Assembly (NCBI RefSeq): GCF_003026105.1
Contig: NZ_PYNW01000003.1
Coordinates: forward strand, 352,473-416,472
DNA length: 64,000 nucleotides
Direction: 5' to 3'
DNA from: Photobacterium sp. GB-56
Lineage (GTDB): Bacteria > Pseudomonadota > Gammaproteobacteria > Enterobacterales > Vibrionaceae
Shown piece by piece: positions 54,390 through 63,873 of this stretch. The translations under genes were made by a program, and so were the position numbers. The first letter of the stretch is position 1; every line of letters starts with the position of its first letter. The notes under the pieces are model-generated. The model made no database searches, was not told where the DNA came from, and was given only the letters and a program-made list of their open reading frames with translations.

Positions 54390-55433
54390 ATGTCTAAAAA
54401 ATATATTGCATTACTACCGCTTGCATTAGTTGTATCAACCGCTGTATCTGCTGCTACTGTTAATCCTTTTTATGTTGGCACACGACTCGGTGGTGCTCAC
54501 TATTCAAATTTTCAACAGAACTATCAAGATATAACTGGCATAAATCTTAATAAAGATGATGTCGCGGCTGGTGTATTTGCAGGTTACAACTTTACACCTT
54601 GGTTTGCGGTTGAAACGGGTTATACATGGTTAGGTGAAGCTAAGTTTGAAAATAATAAGATTAAGCAACATGCTATTGATCTTACAGCTAAAATGACATG
54701 GAACCTCAATGATCAATGGGGCGTGTTTGGTAAGTTAGGTGGCAGTTACATGCTCGCTGACTTCCATGGCTATGGCGTTAAAGACCTTGATGATCATTTA
54801 CTTGGTACGGCTGGTGTCGGTGTTGAGTATAAATTGACTAACCATCTATCTACCCGTTTAGAGTACCAGCTTTACCACGATATTCAGTCTAAGCCTCGTA
54901 ACACGAATCTAGCTTATAACTTTGATACACAGTTTTATGGTTTGAGCCTTGTATATAGCTGGGGAGCAGCGCCTGCCGTTGTTGCACCAGTTGTTGATAC
55001 TGCACCGCCAGTTCAAGCTGCAACAGTAACAGTAGAGCCTTCAACGGTTACGATTGCTTATGGTGTTGATGGTAAGCATTTAACTGAAAAAGATAAGCAA
55101 CGCCTTCAACCAATGATTCAACGTTTAACACGTTACCCGAGTGCAACAGCTGAAGTGACGGGCTATACATCAAATACAGGTAGTGCAGCTTATAACCAGA
55201 AATTATCTGAAAAGCGTGCGAAAAATGTAGCGGATTTGCTTTCTCAGTATGTTGCTGACGCTAGCCAAATTACAGCGAAAGGGATGGGTGAAGCAAACCC
55301 TATTGCGACTAATGATACCGCGAAAGGTCGAGCAGAAAATCGTCGTGTAGAGATTTACTCACCAGCATTAAAGATTGCCACAGAAGATGCTGCTGAGCGT
55401 CCAGATTGCTGCGCAATGGAAAATAACCTATAA
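54390..55433 (+). CDS. OmpA-family protein, divergent paralogue
   Basis: A 347-residue protein with a signal peptide (MSKKYIALLPLALVVSTAVSA), an eight-stranded barrel (about 22-195), a Val/Ala/Pro hinge and a C-terminal OmpA-like domain (about 215-330). It is clearly related to OmpA at 52358 but more AT-rich in codon use. The peptidoglycan-binding Asp is replaced: GYTSNTG has Ser261 where OmpA has Asp in GHTDSRG, although the Arg (KLSEKRA) is kept. The C-terminus ends in an unusual Cys pair (PDCCAMENNL). It may be a barrel that no longer anchors to the wall. It has its own terminator. Confidence 0.88.
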   Translation: MSKKYIALLPLALVVSTAVSAATVNPFYVGTRLGGAHYSNFQQNYQDITGINLNKDDVAAGVFAGYNFTPWFAVETGYTWLGEAKFENNKIKQHAIDLTAKMTWNLNDQWGVFGKLGGSYMLADFHGYGVKDLDDHLLGTAGVGVEYKLTNHLSTRLEYQLYHDIQSKPRNTNLAYNFDTQFYGLSLVYSWGAAPAVVAPVVDTAPPVQAATVTVEPSTVTIAYGVDGKHLTEKDKQRLQPMIQRLTRYPSATAEVTGYTSNTGSAAYNQKLSEKRAKNVADLLSQYVADASQITAKGMGEANPIATNDTAKGRAENRRVEIYSPALKIATEDAAERPDCCAMENNL

Positions 55434-55459
55434 ATAAAAAGCGCCGAAAGGCGCTTTTT
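55434..55459 (+). terminator. Terminator after the second OmpA gene
   Basis: Stem AAAAAGCGCC / GGCGCTTTTT with loop GAAA and a T-run. It is very similar to the ompA terminator at 53447, as expected if the two genes arose by duplication, and also serves the convergent RodA-like gene. Confidence 0.9.
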
Positions 55460-55479
55460 TTGACTCAATCTATTAGGTA

Positions 55480-56571
55480 TTAGATGTTAGGTGCGCAAAT
55501 AGATTTCTTTCTTAAACAAAGCGCCATAATAATACCGAAAATAGCACCTTGAGTAATAATCGCTGAACCACCATAGCTAAAGAAAGGTAATGGACTTCCC
55601 ATAACAGGTAATACACCGCTCACCATACCAATATTAATAAAACTATAAAGAAAGAAACTTAAAGCAAATGAGCCACTGACTAATCGTGCAAACGTTGATT
55701 CTGACTGATTCGCCAGCCATAACACTCTAAAAGTCATAAACGTATAGATAGCTAAAATAGTGAAGCTACCAATGTATCCCCATTCTTCTGCAAATGTTGA
55801 GAAGATAAAATCGGTATGACTCTCTGGAATGAAACCAAGATGACCTTGTGTTGCATCCATCCAACCTTTGCCAGAAATCCCACCAGATCCAATCGCAATT
55901 TTGGATTGAATGATTTGATAGCCAGAGCCTAATGGATCTGATTCAGGATTTAAAAATTGAAGAATACGTTTTTTCTGGTAGGTCTCCATTACGAAATACC
56001 ACGCCAATGGAAGACTGACACCAATAATGGCTATCACAGATGAAATTAACTTCCATGACATCCCCGCAAAATATAGAACAAATAGAGCGTACATTACCGT
56101 GAAGATAGCACCATCTAGATCTGGCTGAATAAAAATCAATCCCGCTGGAATCGCAGTTACTATCAAACAAATCATGATCTTTTTAATACTAGGTCGACCC
56201 GCATCACTGACAAGGATCCAAGCCATCATGATTGGGACCGCTATTTTTACAAGTTCTGACGGTTGAAAACGTATTGGTCCTAATGCTAACCAGCGTTGCG
56301 AGCCATTGGTGCTATCACCAAGAACAAAGACACCAACAAGTAAAAGTACAGTAATAAAAAACAAATATGGAGCACTTCGCTCATAAGCGGCAGGTGAAAT
56401 AGATGACATAAACAATAATGCGATAATCGCAATTCCTGCACGAATAAGATGACGCTCTATAATTGGCTCACTAAAGCTACTTGCACTCCATACACTCAAA
56501 GAACTGAATGTGATAAGAATTAAAATCGATATTAATAGTGGTATATCGATATAAGGACGGAATTTACTCAT
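55480..56571 (-). CDS. RodA-like SEDS peptidoglycan glycosyltransferase
   Basis: A 363-residue inner-membrane protein with about ten membrane segments, close to E. coli RodA (370). Landmarks are RWLALGPIRFQPSELVKIAVP, the catalytic-site Asp in FIQPDLDGAI, LNPESDPLGSGYQIIQSKIA and PLPFFSYGGSA. SEDS proteins polymerise glycan strands with a class B penicillin-binding protein. No pbp2, mreB or rlpA gene adjoins it, so it is probably an extra copy beside the housekeeping mrdAB locus. The start MSKFRPYIDIPL is chosen by family length. Confidence 0.88.
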   Translation of the reverse strand: MSKFRPYIDIPLLISILILITFSSLSVWSASSFSEPIIERHLIRAGIAIIALLFMSSISPAAYERSAPYLFFITVLLLVGVFVLGDSTNGSQRWLALGPIRFQPSELVKIAVPIMMAWILVSDAGRPSIKKIMICLIVTAIPAGLIFIQPDLDGAIFTVMYALFVLYFAGMSWKLISSVIAIIGVSLPLAWYFVMETYQKKRILQFLNPESDPLGSGYQIIQSKIAIGSGGISGKGWMDATQGHLGFIPESHTDFIFSTFAEEWGYIGSFTILAIYTFMTFRVLWLANQSESTFARLVSGSFALSFFLYSFINIGMVSGVLPVMGSPLPFFSYGGSAIITQGAIFGIIMALCLRKKSICAPNI

Positions 56572-56846
56572 CGTGTACTTCACTGATTCACGCAAATTTG
56601 CGTAGACGTTAGTAATGCTTGTCACTTTAGGTGAGTTATTATTTGCCGCAAGAGAAAAAGTGAAACAAAATGTGGCTTGGGCTTAAAATAAAATATTATG
56701 ACTGTTTTTCTAATGATCATCGCATAAAATGCTAATTTTAGTAGCGCACAATGTATAACAATAATATTTCTTAAATAGTGACCAAGTACAGAGAAGTAAA
56801 GATAAATACCGTTATACTTTCTCTGTAAATTTAGTCGGAGAATCAG

Positions 56847-57761
56847 ATGGATCGTTATTACTGGGGTGTTGATTTAGGTGGTACAAAAATCGAATGTATT
56901 GTGATAGATCGTAACTCAGATCAACCCATTATTCGTGAGCGCATTGAGACAGAAAGTATTAAAGGTTATCAACATATACTTGGTCAAATAAAGGTACTGA
57001 TTGAGCGGTGCGCAAAAATAGTTGGACATTACCCTTACGCGGTTGGTTTTGGAACACCAGGTACGCTTGATCCGATTCATGGCGTTATGAAAAACTGCAA
57101 TACAACGGCATTAAATGGTCAGCCTCTTGATAAAGATCTTAATGAAATGCTTGGAATCCATGCAATTATTGCTAACGATGCCAATTGTTTTGCTTTAGCA
57201 GAAACACATTTTGGGGTCGTCAAACGTATCAAACCTGATGCTCAAATTGTATTTGGCATCATTATGGGAACGGGCGTAGGGTCTGGCATAGTGGTAGACG
57301 GTAAATGTTTATACGGCTGCCATGGTATTGCTGGTGAGTGGGGGCATAATGTTCTTGAGCATAATGGCGCGGATTGTTATTGCGGTAAGCAAGGTTGTGT
57401 GGAAACGGTTATTTCTGGGAAAGGATTAGAGCGTTATTATTACGAGCTTTCATCGCAAGCGTTATCTTTGCCTGAGATCGTCGAGCAAGCCAAACAGAAT
57501 AATCATGAAGCAGTGAAAACAATAACACGTTTACGTGAGTATTTTGGTTTAGCGGTCGCACGAATTATTAACGTACTTGATCCTGAGATCATCGTGATTG
57601 GTGGTGGTGTCGGTAATATTGACGCGTTATACCAAGATATAGAAACACAAATTTTACCGCACTTGTTTAATACAGAGCTTAATACCTTGATTGTAAAACC
57701 AGAGCTAGGGGATAGTGCTGGTGTGTATGGCGCTGCAGCTTTAGTAAAGAACATCAGTTAA
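56847..57761 (+). CDS. ROK-family sugar kinase
   Basis: A 304-residue cytosolic kinase. The ATP-binding motif DLGGTK is at residues 9-14, the catalytic Asp in IIANDANCFALAE, and the ROK zinc site in EWGHNVLEHNGADCYCGKQG (His and three Cys). ROK kinases of this size phosphorylate fructose, N-acetylglucosamine, mannose or glucose; the substrate cannot be fixed. CGGAG lies before the ATG. No sugar transporter is adjacent except an unrelated MFS protein that is convergent. Confidence 0.9.
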   Translation: MDRYYWGVDLGGTKIECIVIDRNSDQPIIRERIETESIKGYQHILGQIKVLIERCAKIVGHYPYAVGFGTPGTLDPIHGVMKNCNTTALNGQPLDKDLNEMLGIHAIIANDANCFALAETHFGVVKRIKPDAQIVFGIIMGTGVGSGIVVDGKCLYGCHGIAGEWGHNVLEHNGADCYCGKQGCVETVISGKGLERYYYELSSQALSLPEIVEQAKQNNHEAVKTITRLREYFGLAVARIINVLDPEIIVIGGGVGNIDALYQDIETQILPHLFNTELNTLIVKPELGDSAGVYGAAALVKNIS

Positions 57762-57781
57762 ACAAGAGTCAGCCAAAAGTT

Positions 57782-57816
57782 AAAAGCGCGATACATATTA
57801 ATAGTATCGCGCTTTT
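57782..57816. terminator. Bidirectional terminator
   Basis: A 13-bp perfect stem (AAAAGCGCGATAC and its complement) with a 9-base loop, between the convergent ROK kinase and MFS genes. Confidence 0.9.
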
Positions 57817-57819
57817 GTT

Positions 57820-58995
57820 TTAACTTGCCAGAACTTGAGGCTTACGTTGTAAACTTGCTACTAGCATGTAAATTGCCGTTGCAAGTAGAACAATGAAGAA
57901 GAAATCCATTATTCCATTTTGCTCTGCCATAAAGCTGTTAGCACCAATTGGACCCAGTGCTGAACCAATGCTGTAACTAAACAGCATAACTTGTGTTGCA
58001 GCAACAATATATGAAGAATCCAAGTTGTCACACGCCAATGTAATTGCAATTGGGTAAAGCGCAAAAGCAGACATGCCTAACAACGCCAATGCCGTGATCA
58101 GAACGACATAGTCTGATGATAGGTAAGTAATACCCATAGCAAAAACACCAAGCAAAGACATTAAAGCAAGCAATAGCGTTTTGCTCATTTTAATTGAAAG
58201 TTTGCTAACGACAGGTTGAATAACCATACCACCAAGAATGATTGCAGCCATCAACACGCCTACTTGATCTGTTGTTAGAGCATTTTGTTTTAATGCTAAA
58301 GGCATTAAACCGTAGATACTGCCCATTACAACACCTGACGTTATACAACCAATAATTGCAGGTTTACTCAAACGTGCAATTTGCTTTATTGATAACACTT
58401 GGTGTGAATCACTGCTAGGTTGACCTTGTTTTACAAACAGAGGCGGTAAAATTGCGATTAGCAATAGCACTAGAATAACGATAAAAGGAATAAACCCTTT
58501 AACACCAAACATGCCTACTGCTAATTGACCAACAGTGGTGCCACCATAGAGTGAGGTCATGTAAAAACCAAGACGTTTTGCTCGCTCTTTCGCGTTATCA
58601 CCAATAAGTAGCCATGATTCAACAACAACGAAAATACCTGCAACAGCCATACCAGCAACGAGGCGTGCAAATAGCCATACTTCTTTATTTGGAAAAATTG
58701 GCAAAACCGCAACAGTTACTGCTAGCAAAGCTAAAAAAGTAATAAAAGCCACACGGTGACCAATCTTCGCAATAATTGGCTCGATCATCATTGAGCCAAT
58801 AAGAAGACCAATGTAATAGATGCTTGCTAACCAACTTGCATAACTGCTATCAATTTTAAAATTTGCTAATGATAACGGAACCAAGCTCATTAGGTAGCCT
58901 GATGCGATTGCGAATACAGTTAGTCCAGCAACAGGCACAAAAATGCCGCCGCTTTTGCGACAAGTAGTGATGTCTTGCACTACCTTGGTCTCCAA
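57820..58995 (-). CDS. MFS transporter (YcaD-like)
   Basis: A 391-residue transporter with 12 membrane segments in two six-helix halves. The MFS loop 2-3 region is visible as IGLLIGSMMIEPIIAKIGHR, with a second half starting near residue 205. The order and length resemble the YcaD-like drug/sugar MFS group. The substrate is unknown. It is monocistronic. Confidence 0.85.
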   Translation of the reverse strand: METKVVQDITTCRKSGGIFVPVAGLTVFAIASGYLMSLVPLSLANFKIDSSYASWLASIYYIGLLIGSMMIEPIIAKIGHRVAFITFLALLAVTVAVLPIFPNKEVWLFARLVAGMAVAGIFVVVESWLLIGDNAKERAKRLGFYMTSLYGGTTVGQLAVGMFGVKGFIPFIVILVLLLIAILPPLFVKQGQPSSDSHQVLSIKQIARLSKPAIIGCITSGVVMGSIYGLMPLALKQNALTTDQVGVLMAAIILGGMVIQPVVSKLSIKMSKTLLLALMSLLGVFAMGITYLSSDYVVLITALALLGMSAFALYPIAITLACDNLDSSYIVAATQVMLFSYSIGSALGPIGANSFMAEQNGIMDFFFIVLLATAIYMLVASLQRKPQVLAS

Positions 58996-59449
58996 GTGAA
59001 ATGTTTGAAATAACCTGTCTTTATTTAAGGTAAATACGTTTAGAAAACGAAAAACCAGAAATCAAGGAATGATCACTGGAGATAACAAGACAGAGCTGTT
59101 TAAAAAAGTGTTTTATTAGAAAACTCGGCGATTATTGACCCTAACCTAACATTAGTAAAATGAGAAAAACTAATGTGAAACAGGGCATTTCATTACATTG
59201 ATTAATGCCAAAAAATAATCGTTAGAGTAGTGATCATTAAACTGAACTCAAAATCGTACTTTATCTGATTAATATATTTATTTTTAAAGAATTAGAACTG
59301 GTTTTACTGTTGCGGAACAGGGGGGAGTTTAAATAATGATTAGTGTTGTAATTGTTGTTCTATGCAAAAAAAGAACAAACAAAAGCGCATTTTTATCAAA
59401 ATAATATAAAAAAAATTGGTTTCTAATGAAGAGTTTGGATTACATTTAC
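58996..59449. other. Intergenic region, no gene seen
   Basis: About 450 bases between two minus-strand genes, the upstream region of the MFS gene. It is AT-rich with A-runs near 59400. No gene or known RNA is recognised apart from the terminator that follows. Confidence 0.5.
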
Positions 59450-59497
59450 TAAAAAGCCACCTTACTATAGCGATATGGCACTCAGAGTAAGATGGCT
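59450..59497 (-). terminator. Terminator of the GTPase gene
   Basis: A 12-bp stem (59455-59466 with 59486-59497) with one G-U pair in the minus-strand RNA, followed in that sense by TTTTT. It lies just after the stop of the GTPase gene. Confidence 0.8.
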
Positions 59498-59516
59498 AGT
59501 TATATTTTGAAGTCGA

Positions 59517-60473
59517 TTAACGTTTATTTTTTAGATAGCGTTTACGTCGTTCTTCTTTCTTTTTGATCTTTTGTTCAGCTTTACGTTCAGCTTCTACTGC
59601 CACATTGATCAGCTCTTCAGTGATCATATCTGGATGCTCTAGAGTAATATTCCCCAGTGTACCGTTACGCAATTCATTGATAAGAATGACAGAGGCTTTG
59701 TGCAGATCAACACGACCACCACCTTTTAAACAACCTCGTTTGCGCCCGATCTCTTCCATTAGCTCAATTTCAGATTCAGGTAGGTCATCATCAAGGTTAT
59801 AACGTGCCTTGATCATATCTGGGTATGCTTTGATCAGATATTCAATGGTAAAGAAAGCCACGTCGATATAATCCATCGCGGTATCTTTAATTGCCCCCGT
59901 TGCAGCAAGGCGGAAACCACTATGTGGGTTTTCTACTTTTGGCCAAAGAATTCCCGGCGTATCAGAAAGCAGTACACCGTTATCGAGGTTAATACGTTGC
60001 TGTTGGCGTGTTACAGCAGGTTGATTTCCTGTGATTGCGACAGTTCTGCCTGCAAGTGTATTGATAATAGTTGATTTCCCAACGTTAGGAATCCCCATAA
60101 TCATGGTGCGAATTTTTTTACCTGCTTCCTCACGGTGAGGTGCAAGCTTGCGGCATAAATCCATGATCTGATTAACTTCGTTTAAGTTTTCAGTGGTGAC
60201 AGCAATGGCTTTAACGCCTTGCTCTTTTTCAAGGTGATCAATCCAAAGTTGAGTCATCTCAGGATCGGCCAAATCACGCTTGTTCAAAACTTTAACAACA
60301 GGCTTACCGTCATTGGTATTGCGGAACGATTTGATCAGTGGGTTTTCACTACTAAATGGGATACGAGCATCTAAAACTTCGATGATCACATCAACTTTCG
60401 GCATCGCTTCTTCAATTTCTTTGCGGGCTTTGTGCATGTGCCCTGGAAACCACTGGATACTGTTACTACTCAT
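59517..60473 (-). CDS. ylqF: Circularly permuted GTPase, YlqF/RbgA family
   Basis: A 318-residue GTPase starting MSSNSIQWFPGHMHKARKEI, the typical YlqF N-terminus; 24 upstream codons are left out. G motifs appear in permuted order: NKRD (G4) first, then GIPNVGKST (G1) and DTPG (G3). In Bacillus RbgA is needed for late assembly of the 50S ribosomal subunit, and the gammaproteobacterial relatives are presumed similar. The C-terminus is Lys/Arg-rich (KKKEERRKRYLKNKR), suited to rRNA binding. It is monocistronic. Confidence 0.93.
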   Translation of the reverse strand: MSSNSIQWFPGHMHKARKEIEEAMPKVDVIIEVLDARIPFSSENPLIKSFRNTNDGKPVVKVLNKRDLADPEMTQLWIDHLEKEQGVKAIAVTTENLNEVNQIMDLCRKLAPHREEAGKKIRTMIMGIPNVGKSTIINTLAGRTVAITGNQPAVTRQQQRINLDNGVLLSDTPGILWPKVENPHSGFRLAATGAIKDTAMDYIDVAFFTIEYLIKAYPDMIKARYNLDDDLPESEIELMEEIGRKRGCLKGGGRVDLHKASVILINELRNGTLGNITLEHPDMITEELINVAVEAERKAEQKIKKKEERRKRYLKNKR

Positions 60474-61118
60474 TTGATTTATATGCTCTTTATTTGTTCT
60501 TTGTGTCCCTTGGGGTACAACCAGGGGTACTAAAATTGGTCGCAAGAAAAATAGTGGTTATATCTTGCATTATTAAGTTATTGATAGAAATTCTATCATA
60601 GTTGGCAGTAGATCACTCTTAAATGATAAAGAGGATTGGAATCATTCTTTATATCCATGCCTACTTGAGTAAGAAAGGGCAACAACAAACGTCAGCAACA
60701 CATGATAGGGTGGGGAAAGAGTAAAAATACTAGAAATAATCTTTAGCCTTGGTTTGAGGAAGGTTGAATATACCATTTCTGGATATCAGAATATCTATAG
60801 GCTGTTGGCTAATCACAAATGAGTTAACTTTTCTGCTAACTCGTAAATGCCCCATTATTAGTCAGAGTAAATGCTCATTCATATCGTATTAACAGAATTT
60901 TGGATGAGATATTCTAATCAAAGTTAACTAAAAATATTTAGTTTAAATTCTGGATGTTTTATTACTCTCTTCCATAAAAAACGCGAGTTTGAGGTTTTTC
61001 ACCTCGCTGAGAATACACCTATAACCAGCTGGGCAATAATTGGCCTGAAGGCTTAAATTTTCTGGATAAATCGTAGATACATATTCAAGTTACAGTTTAC
61101 GTATTTTGTTTTCACCGA
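60474..61118. other. Intergenic region with repeat GGCAATAATTGGC
   Basis: About 650 bases without a supported gene, upstream of the GTPase gene. The 17-mer GCTGGGCAATAATTGGC at 61028-61044 recurs exactly at 62235-62251. Nothing else of note is seen. Confidence 0.5.
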
Positions 61119-61148
61119 TAAAAAACGCTCCCATTAGAGGGAGCGTTT
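61119..61148 (-). terminator. Terminator of the Sel1-repeat gene
   Basis: A 10-bp perfect stem (AAACGCTCCC / GGGAGCGTTT) with a 6-base loop, followed in minus-strand sense by a T-run. It lies 30 bases after the gene's stop codon. Confidence 0.88.
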
Positions 61149-61177
61149 AAGGCAATGAATATAAGGGCTATACAAGA

Positions 61178-62149
61178 TTAGCGAAGTACTCTCACCGTAT
61201 GTTTACTTAAGAACTCTTTAGCAAAGTCGTTGACTTGTTTTTTCTGGGCATCAGATAAATGACTCATTGTTTCAAGGTATTGTTCTTTATAAATATCATA
61301 AAGGTCATGCTCTTTGTCTGTACCCATTGAATCAAGATATATTTTTGAGTAAGCAGCTCCAAGCACTTCGTCTTTTTCAGGGTAAGTGATTTGTGGTAAT
61401 GAATGTAGGTACCGTGCAGCAAGAAATATTATAGAACCAGCATCTCCAGTATTTGCCATCTTTATCCAAATATCTAACGCTTCTTTTTTATTGCCTTCAT
61501 CATAAATTATAGAAGCATAACCTTCCATTCCCCTAAAGTTTCCCTGTTCAGCAGAGGCATTGTATAGTCGTTTTACTTCTTTTTCTCGATTGCCAGGTAT
61601 GAAAAACCAGCCATCTCCGCCAGCATACATACTTGCTAGGCTTGCCTGTGCCTTTGAGTTTTCATGGTCAGCAGCTTTCTTCAACCAGTCATTAGACTCA
61701 TCAGGGTATAAGAAGGATAACATATTCATTGCGTTACCATCTCCTTGTTCTGCTCTAACTTTTAATTCTTTAACTAAAGGCGTACGATATTCCTCTCTAT
61801 CACCATAAATATTTGTATCTGTCGACAGAACAAATTTAGCTTTTTCGCTTCCTAGTTTCGCGGCTTTAACAGCATATTCATGTTCTTGAGGGGTTTGGGC
61901 CATAATATTCGTTCTAAAGGTCCATGAATAAGCTAAAGCAGCTTTTGCATTCCCCTTATCTGCCGCGTATTTCAAATAAGGTTGCCCTTGTTTTATTTTA
62001 TATTGGTCGACGAGTAAATCGCCTAATTGATAGGCATCTTCAACAGACATGGAGCTTGGCGCAGGGTATGTTGTTTGTGCCTGTGTTTGTGAGGCGCACA
62101 ACAGGCATAAACATAACAGCCACCGGTAACCTATTTTTACTTTTTGCAT
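61178..62149 (-). CDS. Exported Sel1-repeat protein
   Basis: A 323-residue protein with a signal peptide (MQKVKIGYRWLLCLCLLCASQTQAQ). Sel1-like helical repeats run through residues about 55-230, seen as GNAKAALAYSW, GDGNAMNMLSFLYP, NSKAQASLASMYAGGDGWF and GNFRGMEGYASIIYD. Such repeats mediate protein contacts. The repeat GCTGGGCAATAATTGGC flanks the gene on both sides. It is divergent from the FGE-domain lipoprotein. The exact function is unknown. Confidence 0.82.
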   Translation of the reverse strand: MQKVKIGYRWLLCLCLLCASQTQAQTTYPAPSSMSVEDAYQLGDLLVDQYKIKQGQPYLKYAADKGNAKAALAYSWTFRTNIMAQTPQEHEYAVKAAKLGSEKAKFVLSTDTNIYGDREEYRTPLVKELKVRAEQGDGNAMNMLSFLYPDESNDWLKKAADHENSKAQASLASMYAGGDGWFFIPGNREKEVKRLYNASAEQGNFRGMEGYASIIYDEGNKKEALDIWIKMANTGDAGSIIFLAARYLHSLPQITYPEKDEVLGAAYSKIYLDSMGTDKEHDLYDIYKEQYLETMSHLSDAQKKQVNDFAKEFLSKHTVRVLR

Positions 62150-62469
62150 TATTTATTAATCCTTATTACTGCCTATAAAGCTGTTATGGGGGGCTACTGA
62201 TAAGTTAAGATAGGTAAGGGTACTCCTAATTACTGCTGGGCAATAATTGGCTCAACATAATTCTAAAAGACATATTTATATACTGTTTTTCGGGCAAATT
62301 ATTGCCTGCTCGTGTAGTGATGTATCATTACAGATTTGACTTTAATTCATTAAGTTAAATGAATAATGAGTTTAGTGTTGTTTTAATGTAGCAAATCAAA
62401 ATAGAAGAATTTTAACGAAGTTACATGCATTACCTTACAGAATGAGTACAGAAAGGATTTGATTGCGCA
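62150..62469. other. Divergent promoter region with GGCAATAATTGGC-like elements
   Basis: About 320 bases between the Sel1-repeat gene and the FGE-domain gene. It contains the exact 17-mer GCTGGGCAATAATTGGC (62235-62251) and an inverted relative GGGCAAATTATTGCC (62292-62306), separated by about 55 bases between centres. These may be a shared operator for the two divergent genes. Confidence 0.45.
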
Positions 62470-63480
62470 ATGTATAGAAAATACCTGAGCCTATTAATAA
62501 GCGCATGTGTATTAACAGCATGCACTGGAGAGACAACCGCTTCAGTAACCAGTAAAACGGTACCAGCTGAAAAAATCACTCAAATAGAAGCGAAAGTAAA
62601 AAAGCTCTACCCTGATGCAGATACCAAACTTCAACATCAAATCATCGATGTTGCTGTTGAATCTCTAGAAAGCATGGTGTTTATCAAAGGTGGAACCTTC
62701 ATGATGGGCGCATTTAAAGCACCTTGTAACCCCATTTCTACGGATAGAATGGATTGGTCGCCAGATGCTAAGTGTAATACCGCTTTGTCGAATGTTGAAA
62801 CTGGCGCTAATTTTATACATAAAGTGACCTTAAGTGACTACTCTTTAGCTAATCATGAAACGACTTATCACGGTTTTGATGCTTTTCAAAAAGCATATGA
62901 ACGCCCAGTTGTTAAAGCAGGAATGAGAGAAAAACATGACCTTTCTGACGATAAGTTTAAAGATCTAGCGACACCGACTAAAGCATGGCAAGAGGCAAAG
63001 GATTATTGTTTATGGCTGGGTGAGTTAACAGATTACCCGATTGACTTACCCACAGAAGCACAATGGGAATATGCGGCAAGAAATCGTGGGAAGCATCTAT
63101 ACTATGCAACCAATAACGGTTACCTTCAGCGTAAAGGTGACCAGCATTTGGTTGATGGAAGGTATGTTGATTACACAAAAGATGAATGGAATATTGGTAG
63201 CTCTATAGATTTAAATCAAATTAAATTGTATCCGCCAAATCCATTAGGTTTGTATGATATGGCAGGAAATGTAAAGGAATGGATGAATGACTGGTATAGC
63301 GAAGATTATTATCAACGCTCCCCTGAACTCGACCCTCAAGGGCCATCGAGAGGATCTAAAAAAGTCATGAGAGGAGGGGGGTTAACAACATCTCGAGCAG
63401 GCCAAGCCATAGCTCAAGATGGATATATCTCACTCAATGGTTTTCGCTGCGCGGTGCAGCAACCGACACCAGTAAAGTAG
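62470..63480 (+). CDS. FGE/SUMF-domain lipoprotein
   Basis: A 336-residue lipoprotein (MYRKYLSLLISACVLTACTG, lipobox LTAC, acylated Cys18). The FGE-sulfatase domain covers about residues 75-330, with landmarks FIKGGTFMMGAF, LPTEAQWEYAARNRG, LYDMAGNVKEWMNDWY, KVMRGGG and the terminal GFRCAVQ. The domain is shared by formylglycine-generating enzyme, ergothioneine synthase EgtB and many ligand-binding proteins. The two closely spaced catalytic Cys of FGE are not both evident, so enzymatic formylglycine formation is not supported. A sensor or binding role in the periplasm is possible. It ends at a hairpin. Confidence 0.85.
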   Translation: MYRKYLSLLISACVLTACTGETTASVTSKTVPAEKITQIEAKVKKLYPDADTKLQHQIIDVAVESLESMVFIKGGTFMMGAFKAPCNPISTDRMDWSPDAKCNTALSNVETGANFIHKVTLSDYSLANHETTYHGFDAFQKAYERPVVKAGMREKHDLSDDKFKDLATPTKAWQEAKDYCLWLGELTDYPIDLPTEAQWEYAARNRGKHLYYATNNGYLQRKGDQHLVDGRYVDYTKDEWNIGSSIDLNQIKLYPPNPLGLYDMAGNVKEWMNDWYSEDYYQRSPELDPQGPSRGSKKVMRGGGLTTSRAGQAIAQDGYISLNGFRCAVQQPTPVK

Positions 63481-63491
63481 TATTCAGTTAG

Positions 63492-63522
63492 TGCCGACAA
63501 TAACATTTGGCTATTGTCGGCA
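63492..63522. terminator. Terminator hairpin
   Basis: An 11-bp perfect stem (TGCCGACAATA / TATTGTCGGCA) with a 9-base loop, between the convergent genes ending at 63480 and 63531. The T-run is weak on both strands. Confidence 0.65.
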
Positions 63523-63530
63523 GCTCCAAA

Positions 63531-63873
63531 TTAAATTTTTAATACTCTTTTCTTTTGCTTTCTATGTTGGAAATCATAAATGGTGAATGGAGTTGAAGGG
63601 ATCATACCCATATTATCTAAATAATTTACACTCGCTAACTGAGCAATCCATTGATTAAATTCTATTTGCTGTTTTCCATCTAAAATTTTATTTATTCGCT
63701 GTAGGTTATTTATAAGCGCATTATCTGAACTTTGTTTTTTACCTTCGATATTCATGTGGGCTAACACTTCAACAAACTTGCGCCAAGAGCGAATAGTACC
63801 GCTTAATAACACATAAATTGCTGCTTCCTGCTCCTCCTCAAGATTAAGCCAATATGTATGTACTAGGGTATTG
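63531..63873 (-). pseudogene. 5'-truncated unknown gene, cut by an IS element
   Basis: The open frame continues upstream of its only candidate start (GTG 63812) through TYWLNLEEEQEAAIYVLLSG to the IS end at about 63874, with no ATG and no ribosome site. The visible part (HMNIEGKKQSSDNALINN to KKRVLKI) is polar and helical and belongs to no family I recognise. The likeliest reading is that IS3-family insertion removed the N-terminus, leaving a fragment of about 114 codons. A short functional protein from GTG 63812 (93 residues) cannot be excluded. Confidence 0.6.
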
